In this document: one piece after another, positions 1 through 5,877 of the stretch | How positions within the stretch are numbered: position 1 is the stretch's first letter | How the letters are laid out: every line of letters begins with the position of its first letter | DNA from: Pseudomonadota bacterium | GTDB taxonomy: Bacteria > Pseudomonadota > Alphaproteobacteria > Kiloniellales > J153 | Assembly: GCA_022572105.1 (NCBI GenBank) | Contig: JACZWN010000169.1 | Span: 1 to 7,404 of the forward strand | Direction of reading: 5' to 3' | DNA: 7,404 nucleotides | The notes under the pieces: generated by a model | What the model was told of the DNA's origin: nothing | The model's database searches: none | Seen by the model: the letters and a program-made list of their open reading frames with translations, nothing else | Program-made: the position numbers and the translations under genes

Positions 1-14
1 GGCGCGGTGACGTG

Positions 15-833
15 ATGGCGGCCATGACCGGCGCGACCTTCGCACCCGAGCATTTCCTTTGGGAGATGCGGGGTGAAGTCGCCGTGATCACGCTCAACCG
101 GCCGGACAAGAAGAACCCGCTGACCTTCCAGGCCTACGCCGAGCTGCGCGACACCTTCCGCGCGCTCACCGACTGCGACGACGTCAAGGCGGTGGTCATC
201 ACCGGAGCCGGCGGCAACTTCTGCTCGGGCGGCGACGTCCTGGAGATCATCGGGCCCTTGACCGGGATGGACGCGCGCGGCCTGCTCGAATTCACCCGCA
301 TGACCGGCGATCTGGTCAAGGCCATGCGCGCCTGCCCGCAGCCGGTCATCGCCGCGGTCGACGGGGTTTGCGCCGGCGCCGGCGCGATCATCGCCATGGC
401 CTCGGACCTGCGCTTGGGCACGCCGGCCGCCAAGACCGCGTTCCTCTTCGTGCGCGTCGGGCTGGCCGGTTGCGACATGGGCGCCTGCGCCATCCTGCCC
501 CGCATCATCGGCCAGGGCCGCGCCGCGGAGCTGCTGCTCACCGGGCGCAGCATGAGCGCCGAGGAGGCCGAGCGCTGGGGCTTCTTCAACCGGATCTGCG
601 AACCCGAGCGGCTGCTCGAGGAGGCCGTGACCCAGGCCGCCAAGCTCGCCGCCGGGCCCAACTTCGCGCACATGATGACCAAAACCATGCTCAACCGGGA
701 ATGGGGCATGGGCCTGGAGGAGGCCATCGAGGCGGAGGCCCAGGCCCAGGCACTCTGTATGCAAACCAAAGACTTCAAGCGGGCTTTTGATGCTTTCGTT
801 GAGAAACGCAGGCCGGTCTTCGAAGGCGACTGA
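15..833 (+). CDS. Enoyl-CoA hydratase/isomerase (crotonase) family protein, probably in aromatic acyl-CoA degradation
   Basis: Crotonase-fold protein of about 272 residues, normal for the family. Numbering here counts from an in-frame GTG at 12. Visible marks are ITLNRPDKKNPLT near residues 26-38, the first oxyanion-hole segment GNFCSGGD (68-75), and the second segment PVIAAVDGVCAGAG (111-124). The C-terminal part is helical. Relative to rat enoyl-CoA hydratase, Glu144 aligns by eye with Ile126 and Glu164 with Arg148, so simple hydratase chemistry is doubtful; Asp155 (GCDMGA) is a candidate polar residue. Start: ATG at 15 is preferred because it forms TGATG, a possible overlap with an upstream stop; GTG 12 and ATG 24 are alternatives and no strong ribosome site is seen. 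It lies 69 bases before a benzoate-type CoA ligase, suggesting ring-cleavage or beta-oxidation-like processing of an aromatic-derived CoA ester. The family is certain; the exact reaction is unknown. Confidence 0.9.
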   Translation: MAAMTGATFAPEHFLWEMRGEVAVITLNRPDKKNPLTFQAYAELRDTFRALTDCDDVKAVVITGAGGNFCSGGDVLEIIGPLTGMDARGLLEFTRMTGDLVKAMRACPQPVIAAVDGVCAGAGAIIAMASDLRLGTPAAKTAFLFVRVGLAGCDMGACAILPRIIGQGRAAELLLTGRSMSAEEAERWGFFNRICEPERLLEEAVTQAAKLAAGPNFAHMMTKTMLNREWGMGLEEAIEAEAQAQALCMQTKDFKRAFDAFVEKRRPVFEGD

Positions 834-890
834 ACGCACGCGGACCGCGGGGGCGGAACCGCAAGACGCAAGTGGGGAGCTTATTAAGGT

Positions 891-896
891 AAGGAG
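891..896 (+). promoter_or_regulatory. Strong ribosome binding site of the CoA ligase gene
   Basis: AAGGAG lies 6 bases before the ATG at 903, a near-consensus Shine-Dalgarno sequence at good spacing. It fixes the ligase start. The other + strand genes of the operon have much weaker sites. Confidence 0.85.
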
Positions 897-902
897 CCGT
901 CG

Positions 903-2561
903 ATGTCCGACTTTACCGCACACCTCGACACCTTCGCGCGCGACAACCTGCCGCCCGACGACCAGTGGCCGGCGTTCAACCTCGACCTGCCGGAGCTCGA
1001 CTACCCGGCGCGCATGAACTGCGCCACCGAGCTGCTCGACAAGATGGTCGCGGCCGGCCACGGCGAGCGGCCGCTGTTCTACACGACCAGCGAGACCTGG
1101 AGCTATGGCGACCTGCTCGAGCAGGCCAACCGCATCGCCCGCGTGCTGGTCGAGGACCTGAGCCTGGCGCCCGGCAACCGGGTGCTGATCCGCGCCGCCA
1201 ACAATCCCATGTTCATGGCCTGCTGGTTCGCCGTCGCCAAGGCCGGCGGCATCGTGGTCGCGACCATGCCCCTGCTGCGCGCCAAGGAGCTGGGGGCGAT
1301 CGTGGACAAGGCCCAGATCGGGTTGGCGCTCTGCGACGAGCGCCTGGCCGAGGAGATGGAGGCCGCGGTCGCGCTGGCCCCGGTCTGCGAGCGGGTGTGC
1401 TATTTCAACGGCTCGGGCGCGCCCGGCGCCGGCGCCGAGCTCGAGCACCGCATGGCGGAGAAGCCCACGGACTTCGTCAACCTCGAGACCGCGGCCGAGG
1501 ACATCGTGCTGATCGCCTTCACCTCGGGCACCACCGGCAAGCCCAAGGGCACCATGCACTTCCACCGCGACGTGATGGCGATCTGCGACTGCTTCCCGCG
1601 CTCGGTCCTGAAGCCGAGCGCCGAGGATATCTTCATCGGCAGCCCGCCGCTGGCCTTCACCTTCGGCCTCGGCGGCCTGGTCACCTTCCCCATGCGCGTC
1701 GGCGCCGCCACGGTGCTGCTGGAAGCGGCGCCGCCGCCCAAGCTGATCGAATCGATCGAGCGCTTCAAGGCGACCATCTGCGTGACCGCGCCGACCGCCT
1801 ACCGGGCCATGGTCGATCAGGCGCGGCACTACGATCTCACCAGCCTGCGCCAATGCGTCGCGGCCGGCGAGCACCTGCCGTTGCCGACCTTCGAAGCCTG
1901 GCGGGACGTCACCGGGATCGAGATCATCAACGGCATCGGCACGACCGAGATGCTGCACATTTTCATCTCGGCGGCCGGCGCGGACATCCGCCCCGGCGCG
2001 ACCGGCAAGCCGATCCCCGGCTACGAGGCGATGGTGGTCGACGAGGCCATGAACCCGCTGCCGCCGGGCGAGGTCGGGCGGCTCGCCGTGCGCGGGCCGA
2101 CGGGGTGCCGCTACCTGGCCGACGAACGCCAGACCAGCTACGTGGTCGACGGGTGGAACCTGACCGGCGACGCCTACAAGACCGACGCGGACGGCTACTT
2201 CTGGTTCCAGGCGCGCACCGACGACATGATCGTCTCGGCCGGCTACAACATCTCGGGGCCCGAGGTCGAGGAGGCGCTCATGGCCCACGACCTGGTGCGG
2301 GACTGCGCGGTCGTGGCCGCCCCCGACGAGGAGCGCGGCAGCATCGTCAAGGCCTTCGTGATCCTGGGCCCCGGAAACCCGGGCACGCCGGCGCTGGTCG
2401 AGGCGTTGCAGAACTTCGTCAAGCAGACCATCGCGCCGTACAAATACCCGCGCGCGGTGGTCTTCGTGGACAGCCTGCCGCGCACCGAGACCGGCAAGGT
2501 CCAGCGCTTCAAGCTGCGCGCGATGGAGCTCGAGCCCGCGGCCCGGGCGGCCGCCGGATAG
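903..2561 (+). CDS. Benzoate-CoA ligase family enzyme, probable 2-aminobenzoate-CoA ligase
   Basis: A 552-residue ANL-superfamily acyl/aryl-CoA synthetase, full length. It activates a carboxylate with ATP to an acyl-adenylate and then transfers it to CoA, in the cytoplasm. Visible motifs: P-loop TSGTTGKPKG (207-216), A5 motif NGIGTTEM (343-350), TGD (421-423), hinge region RTDDMIVSAGYN (438-449), and the catalytic lysine K532 in PRTETGKVQR. The N-terminal part (FARDNLPP, then NCATELLDKMVAAGHGERP) resembles the benzoate/2-aminobenzoate-CoA ligase branch from memory. The start is set by AAGGAG 6 bases upstream. It sits between a crotonase and a Rid protein, a set associated with aerobic 2-aminobenzoyl-CoA degradation, which favours an aminobenzoate substrate over benzoate. 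Salicylate or another substituted benzoate remains possible, since no residue decisive for substrate can be read by eye. Confidence 0.92.
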   Translation: MSDFTAHLDTFARDNLPPDDQWPAFNLDLPELDYPARMNCATELLDKMVAAGHGERPLFYTTSETWSYGDLLEQANRIARVLVEDLSLAPGNRVLIRAANNPMFMACWFAVAKAGGIVVATMPLLRAKELGAIVDKAQIGLALCDERLAEEMEAAVALAPVCERVCYFNGSGAPGAGAELEHRMAEKPTDFVNLETAAEDIVLIAFTSGTTGKPKGTMHFHRDVMAICDCFPRSVLKPSAEDIFIGSPPLAFTFGLGGLVTFPMRVGAATVLLEAAPPPKLIESIERFKATICVTAPTAYRAMVDQARHYDLTSLRQCVAAGEHLPLPTFEAWRDVTGIEIINGIGTTEMLHIFISAAGADIRPGATGKPIPGYEAMVVDEAMNPLPPGEVGRLAVRGPTGCRYLADERQTSYVVDGWNLTGDAYKTDADGYFWFQARTDDMIVSAGYNISGPEVEEALMAHDLVRDCAVVAAPDEERGSIVKAFVILGPGNPGTPALVEALQNFVKQTIAPYKYPRAVVFVDSLPRTETGKVQRFKLRAMELEPAARAAAG

Positions 2562-2572
2562 GCCATGCCGTG

Positions 2573-2959
2573 ATGCGCGTTCTGCACCCCGAAGGCTGGC
2601 CGCGGCCGCGCGGCTACGCCAACGGCATCGCCGCCGAGGGCCGCCTGGTGTTCGTGGCCGGTCAGATCGGCTGGGACGAGTCCCAGGTCTTCCGCTCCGA
2701 CGACCTGGTCGAGCAGGTGCGCCAGGCCTTGAAGAATACCCTGGCCGTGCTGGCCGAGGCCGGCGCCGGGCCGGAGCGGGTGGTGCGCATGACCTGGTAC
2801 ATCACCGACAAACGGGACTATCTCGACCGTTCGAAGGAAATCGGCGCGGTCTACCGCGCGCTCATGGGCCGGCACTACCCCGCCATGGCCATGGTCGAGG
2901 TCTCGGCGCTGATGGAGGACCGGGCCAAGGTCGAGATCGAGACCACCGCGGTCCTCTGA
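2573..2959 (+). CDS. Rid-family (YjgF/YER057c/UK114) protein without the canonical catalytic arginine
   Basis: A 128-residue protein, the usual single-domain Rid length; Rid proteins are homotrimers. Family marks are GYANGI (14-19), VFVAGQIGWD (26-35), VRMTWYITDK (71-80), the HYPAMAMVEVSAL strand (101-113) and KVEIETTAV (119-127). Archetypal RidA hydrolyses reactive enamine/imine intermediates using an arginine in VEVARLP (Arg105 of E. coli RidA). Here the aligned segment reads VEVSALM, so that arginine is absent and the protein belongs to one of the non-archetypal Rid groups. ATG 2573 is preferred over the adjacent GTG 2570. It begins 11 bases after the ligase stop, so cotranscription is very likely. 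In a 2-aminobenzoyl-CoA pathway the dearomatised product is an enamine, so a role in its deamination or handling is attractive but inferred. Confidence 0.88.
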   Translation: MRVLHPEGWPRPRGYANGIAAEGRLVFVAGQIGWDESQVFRSDDLVEQVRQALKNTLAVLAEAGAGPERVVRMTWYITDKRDYLDRSKEIGAVYRALMGRHYPAMAMVEVSALMEDRAKVEIETTAVL

Positions 2960-2987
2960 GACGGACCCGGGCCTAAACCGAAACCCT

Positions 2988-4793
2988 TCATCTGCCGAAG
3001 GCGTAGCACTGCATGCGCCGCGGACTGGCGGCGGCGCGCAGGACATTGCCGTCGCGCGCGGCCATGGTGACCGAGTTGTACATGCCCCAGCGGCCGAAGA
3101 TCTCCAGCTTGTGACCGCGCCGGTCCAATTCGGCCAGCGTCGCGTCCGGGAAGTCCGCCTCGACCGCCAGGTGACCCGGCTTCCACTCGCGCGGATAGAA
3201 CGAGCTGGGTAGGTGGTCGGTGTAGAATCCGGGCGCGTCGACCGCTTCCTGCAGGTTCATGCCGTGGTGGACGTGGCGCAGGAAGGCGTGCAGGGCCCAC
3301 TGGTCCTGCTTGTCGCCGCCCGGCGTGCCGAACGCGAGATAGGGCTCGTCGGCGCGCAGCGCCAGCGTCGGCGTCAGCGTCGTGCGCGGCCGTTTCCCCG
3401 GCGCCAGTCCGTTCGGATGGTCGTCGTCGAGCCAGAACATCTGGCCGCGCACCGAGACCCCGAAGCCGAGCCCGGGCACCACGGGCGAGCCGTCGAGCCA
3501 GCCGCCGCTGGGCGTGCCCGAGATCATGTTGCCCCAGCGGTCGATGATGTCGAAGTGGCAGGTGTCGCCGTGGCGCTCGCTCAGGTAGTCGGCCCAGGTC
3601 CGGGCGCCCGAAGACCCGAGGTCCCCGATCACGGCCATATGGGCGTGGGCGACGTTGGTCGAGCCCTTGGCACGCAGCGTGATCCTGCCGCCAAAGCCCG
3701 CGATGTCGCCCGGAATGAACGCCATCGAGGCGCGCTCGCCGACGAGGGCGCGGCGGGCGTCGTTGTAGTCTTCGGAAAGCAGACGGTCCATGGGCACCTC
3801 GGCGAACTTCGGGTCGCCGTAGAAGGCCTCGCGGTCGGCCATGGCCAGCTTGGCGCACTCCTGAACCGTATGGACGAAGTCGGGACCCACGGGGTCCATG
3901 GCGCCCAGGTCGAAGCCCTTCAAGAGCGCCAGCTGCTGGAGCATGACCGGGCTCTGCGCCCAGGGCCCCGGCTTGCACACGGTATAGTCGCCGTAGGCCA
4001 GCGTCACCGGCGCCTCGACCTCGGCGCGCCAGCGCGCCAGGTCGTCGCCGGTCAGGTAGCCGGCGTGCGCCTCGCCCGAGGTGTCCATCACCGGTTGACG
4101 CATGAAGCCGTCGATCGCCTCGGCGACGAAGCCTTCGTACCAGGCCCTGCGCGCCGCTTCGATCTGCGCCTCGCGGCCGGCGCCGGCGGCCTCGGACTCG
4201 GCCACGATGCGCTCGTAGGTATCGGCCTGGGCCGGGTTGCGGAACATGCCGCCGGCCTCCGGCACCTCGCCGCCGGGTAGGAACACCACGGCCGAGCTGG
4301 GCCAATGCTCGGTCATGAAGGCCTTGGCGCCGGCGATCACCCGCGCCAGCCCGGGCTGCACGCGGAAACCGTCGCGCGCCGTCCCGATCGCCGGCTCCAG
4401 CACCTGGCGCGGCGTCATGGTGCCGTAGTCGCGCAGCAGCAGCATCCAGGCGCCGAAGGAACCCGGCACGACCGCCGGCAGATGGCCGATACCGGGCATG
4501 ACGTCGAGGCCGAGATCGCGCAACGCCGAGGCCGAGATCGCCGCCGGCGCCACCCCCTGACCGCAGATCACCTCGACCTTGCCCTTGGCGGCGCTCCACA
4601 GGACGAGCGGCAGGTCGCCGCCGGGGCCGTTCTGGTCCGGCTCGACGATGTGCAGCGTGCAGCCGGTGGCGACCGCGGCGTCGAAGGCGTTGCCGCCGCG
4701 CTCCAGGATCGCCATGCCGGCCGCCGTGGCGAGCCAATGGGTCGAGGTCACGACCCCGAAGGTGCCGACGATCTCGGGACGCGATGTCACCAT
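2988..4793 (-). CDS. Gamma-glutamyltransferase-family Ntn-hydrolase of unknown substrate
   Basis: A 601-residue autoprocessing N-terminal-nucleophile hydrolase of the gamma-glutamyltransferase family. Seen: ATAAGMAILERGGNAFDAAV (22-41), GPGGDLPLV (56-64), the cleavage/nucleophile site HGD-TCHFD with predicted catalytic Thr411, WLDDDHP (454-460), and the oxyanion/substrate loop FGTPGGDKQDQ (488-498). The precursor should split into subunits of about 410 and 191 residues. The E. coli motif DFREMAP, whose Arg114 holds the gamma-glutamyl alpha-carboxylate, is CGQGVAP here (Gln79). No signal peptide is visible, whereas classical bacterial GGT is periplasmic. This points to a cytoplasmic amidohydrolase or acylase acting on another substrate, as for the oxamate amidohydrolase and cephalosporin acylase relatives. 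AAGG 4 bases before ATG 4793 is a weak ribosome site; the adjacent GTG codon 2 is an alternative start. It converges with the Rid gene across 28 bases. Confidence 0.9.
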   Translation of the reverse strand: MVTSRPEIVGTFGVVTSTHWLATAAGMAILERGGNAFDAAVATGCTLHIVEPDQNGPGGDLPLVLWSAAKGKVEVICGQGVAPAAISASALRDLGLDVMPGIGHLPAVVPGSFGAWMLLLRDYGTMTPRQVLEPAIGTARDGFRVQPGLARVIAGAKAFMTEHWPSSAVVFLPGGEVPEAGGMFRNPAQADTYERIVAESEAAGAGREAQIEAARRAWYEGFVAEAIDGFMRQPVMDTSGEAHAGYLTGDDLARWRAEVEAPVTLAYGDYTVCKPGPWAQSPVMLQQLALLKGFDLGAMDPVGPDFVHTVQECAKLAMADREAFYGDPKFAEVPMDRLLSEDYNDARRALVGERASMAFIPGDIAGFGGRITLRAKGSTNVAHAHMAVIGDLGSSGARTWADYLSERHGDTCHFDIIDRWGNMISGTPSGGWLDGSPVVPGLGFGVSVRGQMFWLDDDHPNGLAPGKRPRTTLTPTLALRADEPYLAFGTPGGDKQDQWALHAFLRHVHHGMNLQEAVDAPGFYTDHLPSSFYPREWKPGHLAVEADFPDATLAELDRRGHKLEIFGRWGMYNSVTMAARDGNVLRAAASPRRMQCYAFGR

Positions 4794-4808
4794 GTTGCCT
4801 TATACCAT

Positions 4809-4824
4809 ACCAAAGATCGTTGGT
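4809..4824. promoter_or_regulatory. Possible operator: dyad upstream of the GGT-family gene
   Basis: ACCAAAGATCGTTGGT is a 16-base sequence with 7 of 8 symmetric base pairs. It lies 15 bases upstream of the GGT-family start codon (4793, - strand) inside an AT-richer patch, 4801-4830, that contrasts with its GC-rich surroundings. Such dyads are typical of dimeric repressor sites, but no regulator gene is in the window, and no convincing -35/-10 pair compatible with the weak ribosome site was found. Function is inferred from symmetry and position only. Confidence 0.35.
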
Positions 4825-4889
4825 GTTAATCGGCCTTGAGGTGGGCGAAGGCCTCGGCCGGGACGGCGGGCGCACGACTGGATCGCGGG

Positions 4890-5282
4890 TCAGTAATACC
4901 GCAGCGTGTAACCGACGTTCTCGCATCTGGGTTTCAGGCCCGCGCGGGAATCGCGCGCCGTCTTGAACATACCCGTGGCGCCCCTGATATTGTCGGCCCG
5001 CGCCCTTGCGCCGGCCCGGGTCGCCGGAAAAACCATATTGATGCTCCCCAGGTTTTCGTTTTGACCCGAGCGCGCGCTTAAAGTCGCGCCGATGCCGCCG
5101 ATATCCGCGGCCGATCGGTTATGGACGACGGCATCGTAGACCCAGCAGCCGTTCATTTTGATTTCGAACGCAAGCGCGCCGTCGTCCGTCACCACGTCCA
5201 CCGTATGCATGCGCGCGGGGCCCTCGGTGCCGCAGGAGGCCAGGACGAGGCTCAGAAGAATCAGCGCGAGTTTGGTTCCCAT
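4890..5282 (-). CDS. Small predicted lipoprotein of unknown function
   Basis: I do not recognise this protein. It is 130 residues from ATG 5282. The N-terminus MGTKLALILLSLVLASC is a textbook lipoprotein signal: one lysine, a hydrophobic run, lipobox LASC and acylated Cys17. Residue +2 is Gly, so outer-membrane sorting would be expected in a Gram-negative. The mature part has two further cysteines (in NGCWVYD and PRCENVGY) that could form a disulfide, an acidic/beta-rich middle and a C-terminus ending in aromatic residues (YTLRYY). ATG 5282 is preferred over ATG 5291 because AAGGA ends 9 bases before 5282 but directly abuts 5291. Base composition is lower than in neighbouring genes (34 of 60 G+C at 5101-5160, against 42 of 60 at 6001-6060), hinting at transfer. 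It precedes the GGT-family gene by 96 bases; cotranscription is possible but no functional link is evident. Confidence 0.75.
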   Translation of the reverse strand: MGTKLALILLSLVLASCGTEGPARMHTVDVVTDDGALAFEIKMNGCWVYDAVVHNRSAADIGGIGATLSARSGQNENLGSINMVFPATRAGARARADNIRGATGMFKTARDSRAGLKPRCENVGYTLRYY

Positions 5283-5334
5283 CGTCCCCATTCCTTAGCG
5301 TATCGGACGAGGGGTTCACAGGACAAATCGGCAC

Positions 5335-5358
5335 CGGAAAACCGTCGGGTTTTTTCCG
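5335..5358. terminator. Hairpin with T-run, possible terminator remnant
   Basis: AAAACC-GTCG-GGTTTT (5338-5353) forms a perfect 6-bp stem with a 4-base loop, followed on the + strand by two more T residues; being near-symmetric, it could act in either direction. No intact gene ends at this site on either strand: the lipoprotein reads away from it and the + strand aminotransferase remnant starts downstream. It may be a leftover terminator from a rearranged locus, or part of the lipoprotein upstream region. The rest of 5292-5412 shows nothing I can name. Confidence 0.25.
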
Positions 5359-5412
5359 CTCGGTCCGGCAGCCAACAGCGAAAGCCGGCGGGGAGGGGCG
5401 TGGGGCGGCGGC

Positions 5413-5666
5413 CGGGTCTTCACCCCGGACCGCGGCGTGCTCGAAGGCATCACCCGGAGGAGCGCGATCGAGCTCTGCGCCGAACTGGGCGCGCCGGTCA
5501 CCGTCGCGCAGCTGCCGGTGACACGCCTGAGCGCGGCATCATGCCGGTCACCAGGATCGACGGCGCGGCCATCGGCGACGGCAAGTCGGGCGCGTTGACC
5601 CAGCGCCTGACCGCGCTCTATTGGGCGAAGCACACGGACCCGGCCTGGACCACGCCGGTCGTTTAG
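5413..5666 (+). pseudogene. C-terminal remnant of a class IV aminotransferase, frameshifted
   Basis: Two adjacent frames together give the C-terminal third of a PLP-dependent class IV (branched-chain or D-amino-acid type) aminotransferase. From about 5413, frame 1 reads VFTPDRGVLEGITRRSAIEL and then CAELGAPVTVAQLPV, the conserved segment after the PLP lysine region. From 5535 a different frame reads GIMPVTRIDGAAIGDGKSG and continues to a natural end TDPAWTTPVV with TAG at 5664-5666. The ADEVF-TSTAG block normally between these parts is missing. The N-terminal two-thirds, including the PLP lysine, is absent: upstream of 5413 no related sequence is seen. No intact start or ribosome site exists, so a functional product is unlikely. 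Codon composition is still gene-like, suggesting recent decay. Family is recognised from motifs by memory; exact substrate class cannot be told. Confidence 0.8.
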
Positions 5667-5764
5667 GGCCCCCGGGGCCGCCCGGCCCCCGCGCGGGTGC
5701 GGCACACCCGCCTTCGCGAAGCCCGCTTCGGCGGGCGAAGGGAGGCCGGCGCGGGCGGGGGCCC
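5666..5764. repeat. Nested inverted repeats, cruciform-like GC-rich element
   Basis: A 99-base block bounded by perfect 9-base arms, GGGCCCCCG (5666-5674) and CGGGGGCCC (5756-5764). Inside are arms CCCGCGC/GCGCGGG (5688-5694 and 5749-5755), hairpin GCGGGTG-CGGCA-CACCCGC (5693-5711), and hairpin GCCCGC-TTCG-GCGGGC (5721-5736) with a UUCG-type tetraloop. The last hairpin competes with an alternative stem CCTTCGC/GCGAAGG (5711-5717 and 5735-5741). The outer arm starts on the last base of the aminotransferase stop codon. There is no T-run, so it is not a canonical terminator. It could be a dispersed palindromic repeat (REP- or MITE-like), a structured RNA, or the compacted terminator of the lost gene. 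Confidence 0.6.
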
Positions 5765-5772
5765 AAGGAGTT

Positions 5773-5821
5773 ACTGGGCAGCGCTTGCCCGCCATCCGGG
5801 ACGGGGGTCCCGCGGCCCAGT
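5773..5821. repeat. Second inverted-repeat block
   Basis: Outer arms ACTGGGC (5773-5779) and GCCCAGT (5815-5821) are perfect complements. Within them are hairpins GGGCA-GCGCT-TGCCC (5776-5790) and CGGGAC-GGGG-GTCCCG (5797-5812). The first inner hairpin shares bases with the outer arm, so the two would be alternative folds. Only 8 bases separate this block from the larger one at 5666-5764, so the two may form one element. Confidence 0.5.
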
Positions 5822-5832
5822 GCACGGCCGCC

Positions 5833-5877
5833 CACGCAAAGCGTGACTTTTCACGCCCGGGGCCGCTGGTCTAGATT
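5833..5877 (+). promoter_or_regulatory. Possible promoter with overlapping dyad for the isomerase-like gene
   Basis: TTTTCA (5848-5853) and TAGATT (5872-5877), 18 bases apart, each match 4 of 6 positions of the sigma-70 consensus and lie about 40 bases before ATG 5918. The -35 region is embedded in GCGTGA-CTTT-TCACGC (5841-5856), a perfect 6-bp dyad, and CACGC-AAA-GCGTG (5833-5845) is an overlapping alternative pairing. This is a plausible operator-over-promoter arrangement; it is inferred from sequence pattern alone. Confidence 0.4.

Noticed and set aside
965..2572. Very long open frame on + strand in another frame across the ligase gene, joined to the Rid gene
   Set aside because: Its translation is Arg/Ala/Gly-rich low-complexity typical of an out-of-frame reading of GC-rich DNA; only the last 128 codons (Rid) are a real protein. 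It is not a fusion.
2960..2987. Terminator between the convergent Rid and GGT-family genes
   Set aside because: Only a short CCCGGG palindrome and no T-run are present in the 28 bases.
3213..4280. 355-codon + strand open frame antisense to the GGT-family gene
   Set aside because: No recognisable motifs and compositional bias of an antisense shadow.
4832..4853. GGCCTT/AAGGCC inverted repeat as a terminator for the lipoprotein gene
   Set aside because: Six-base stem with a 10-base loop and no T-run; the segment is better explained as coding-like sequence.
2875..4926. 683-codon open frame on - strand overlapping the GGT-family gene
   Set aside because: Arg/Pro/Ala-rich shadow of the GGT-family frame; the other frame carries all family motifs.
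5121..5666. 181-codon + strand open frame as an intact gene
   Set aside because: Its first half is antisense to the lipoprotein and the middle is out of frame; only the last 44 codons carry aminotransferase similarity, so it is treated as part of a pseudogene.
5841..5856. CRP/FNR-type site
   Set aside because: The GTGA and TCAC half-sites are separated by 4 bases rather than the 6 expected for that family.
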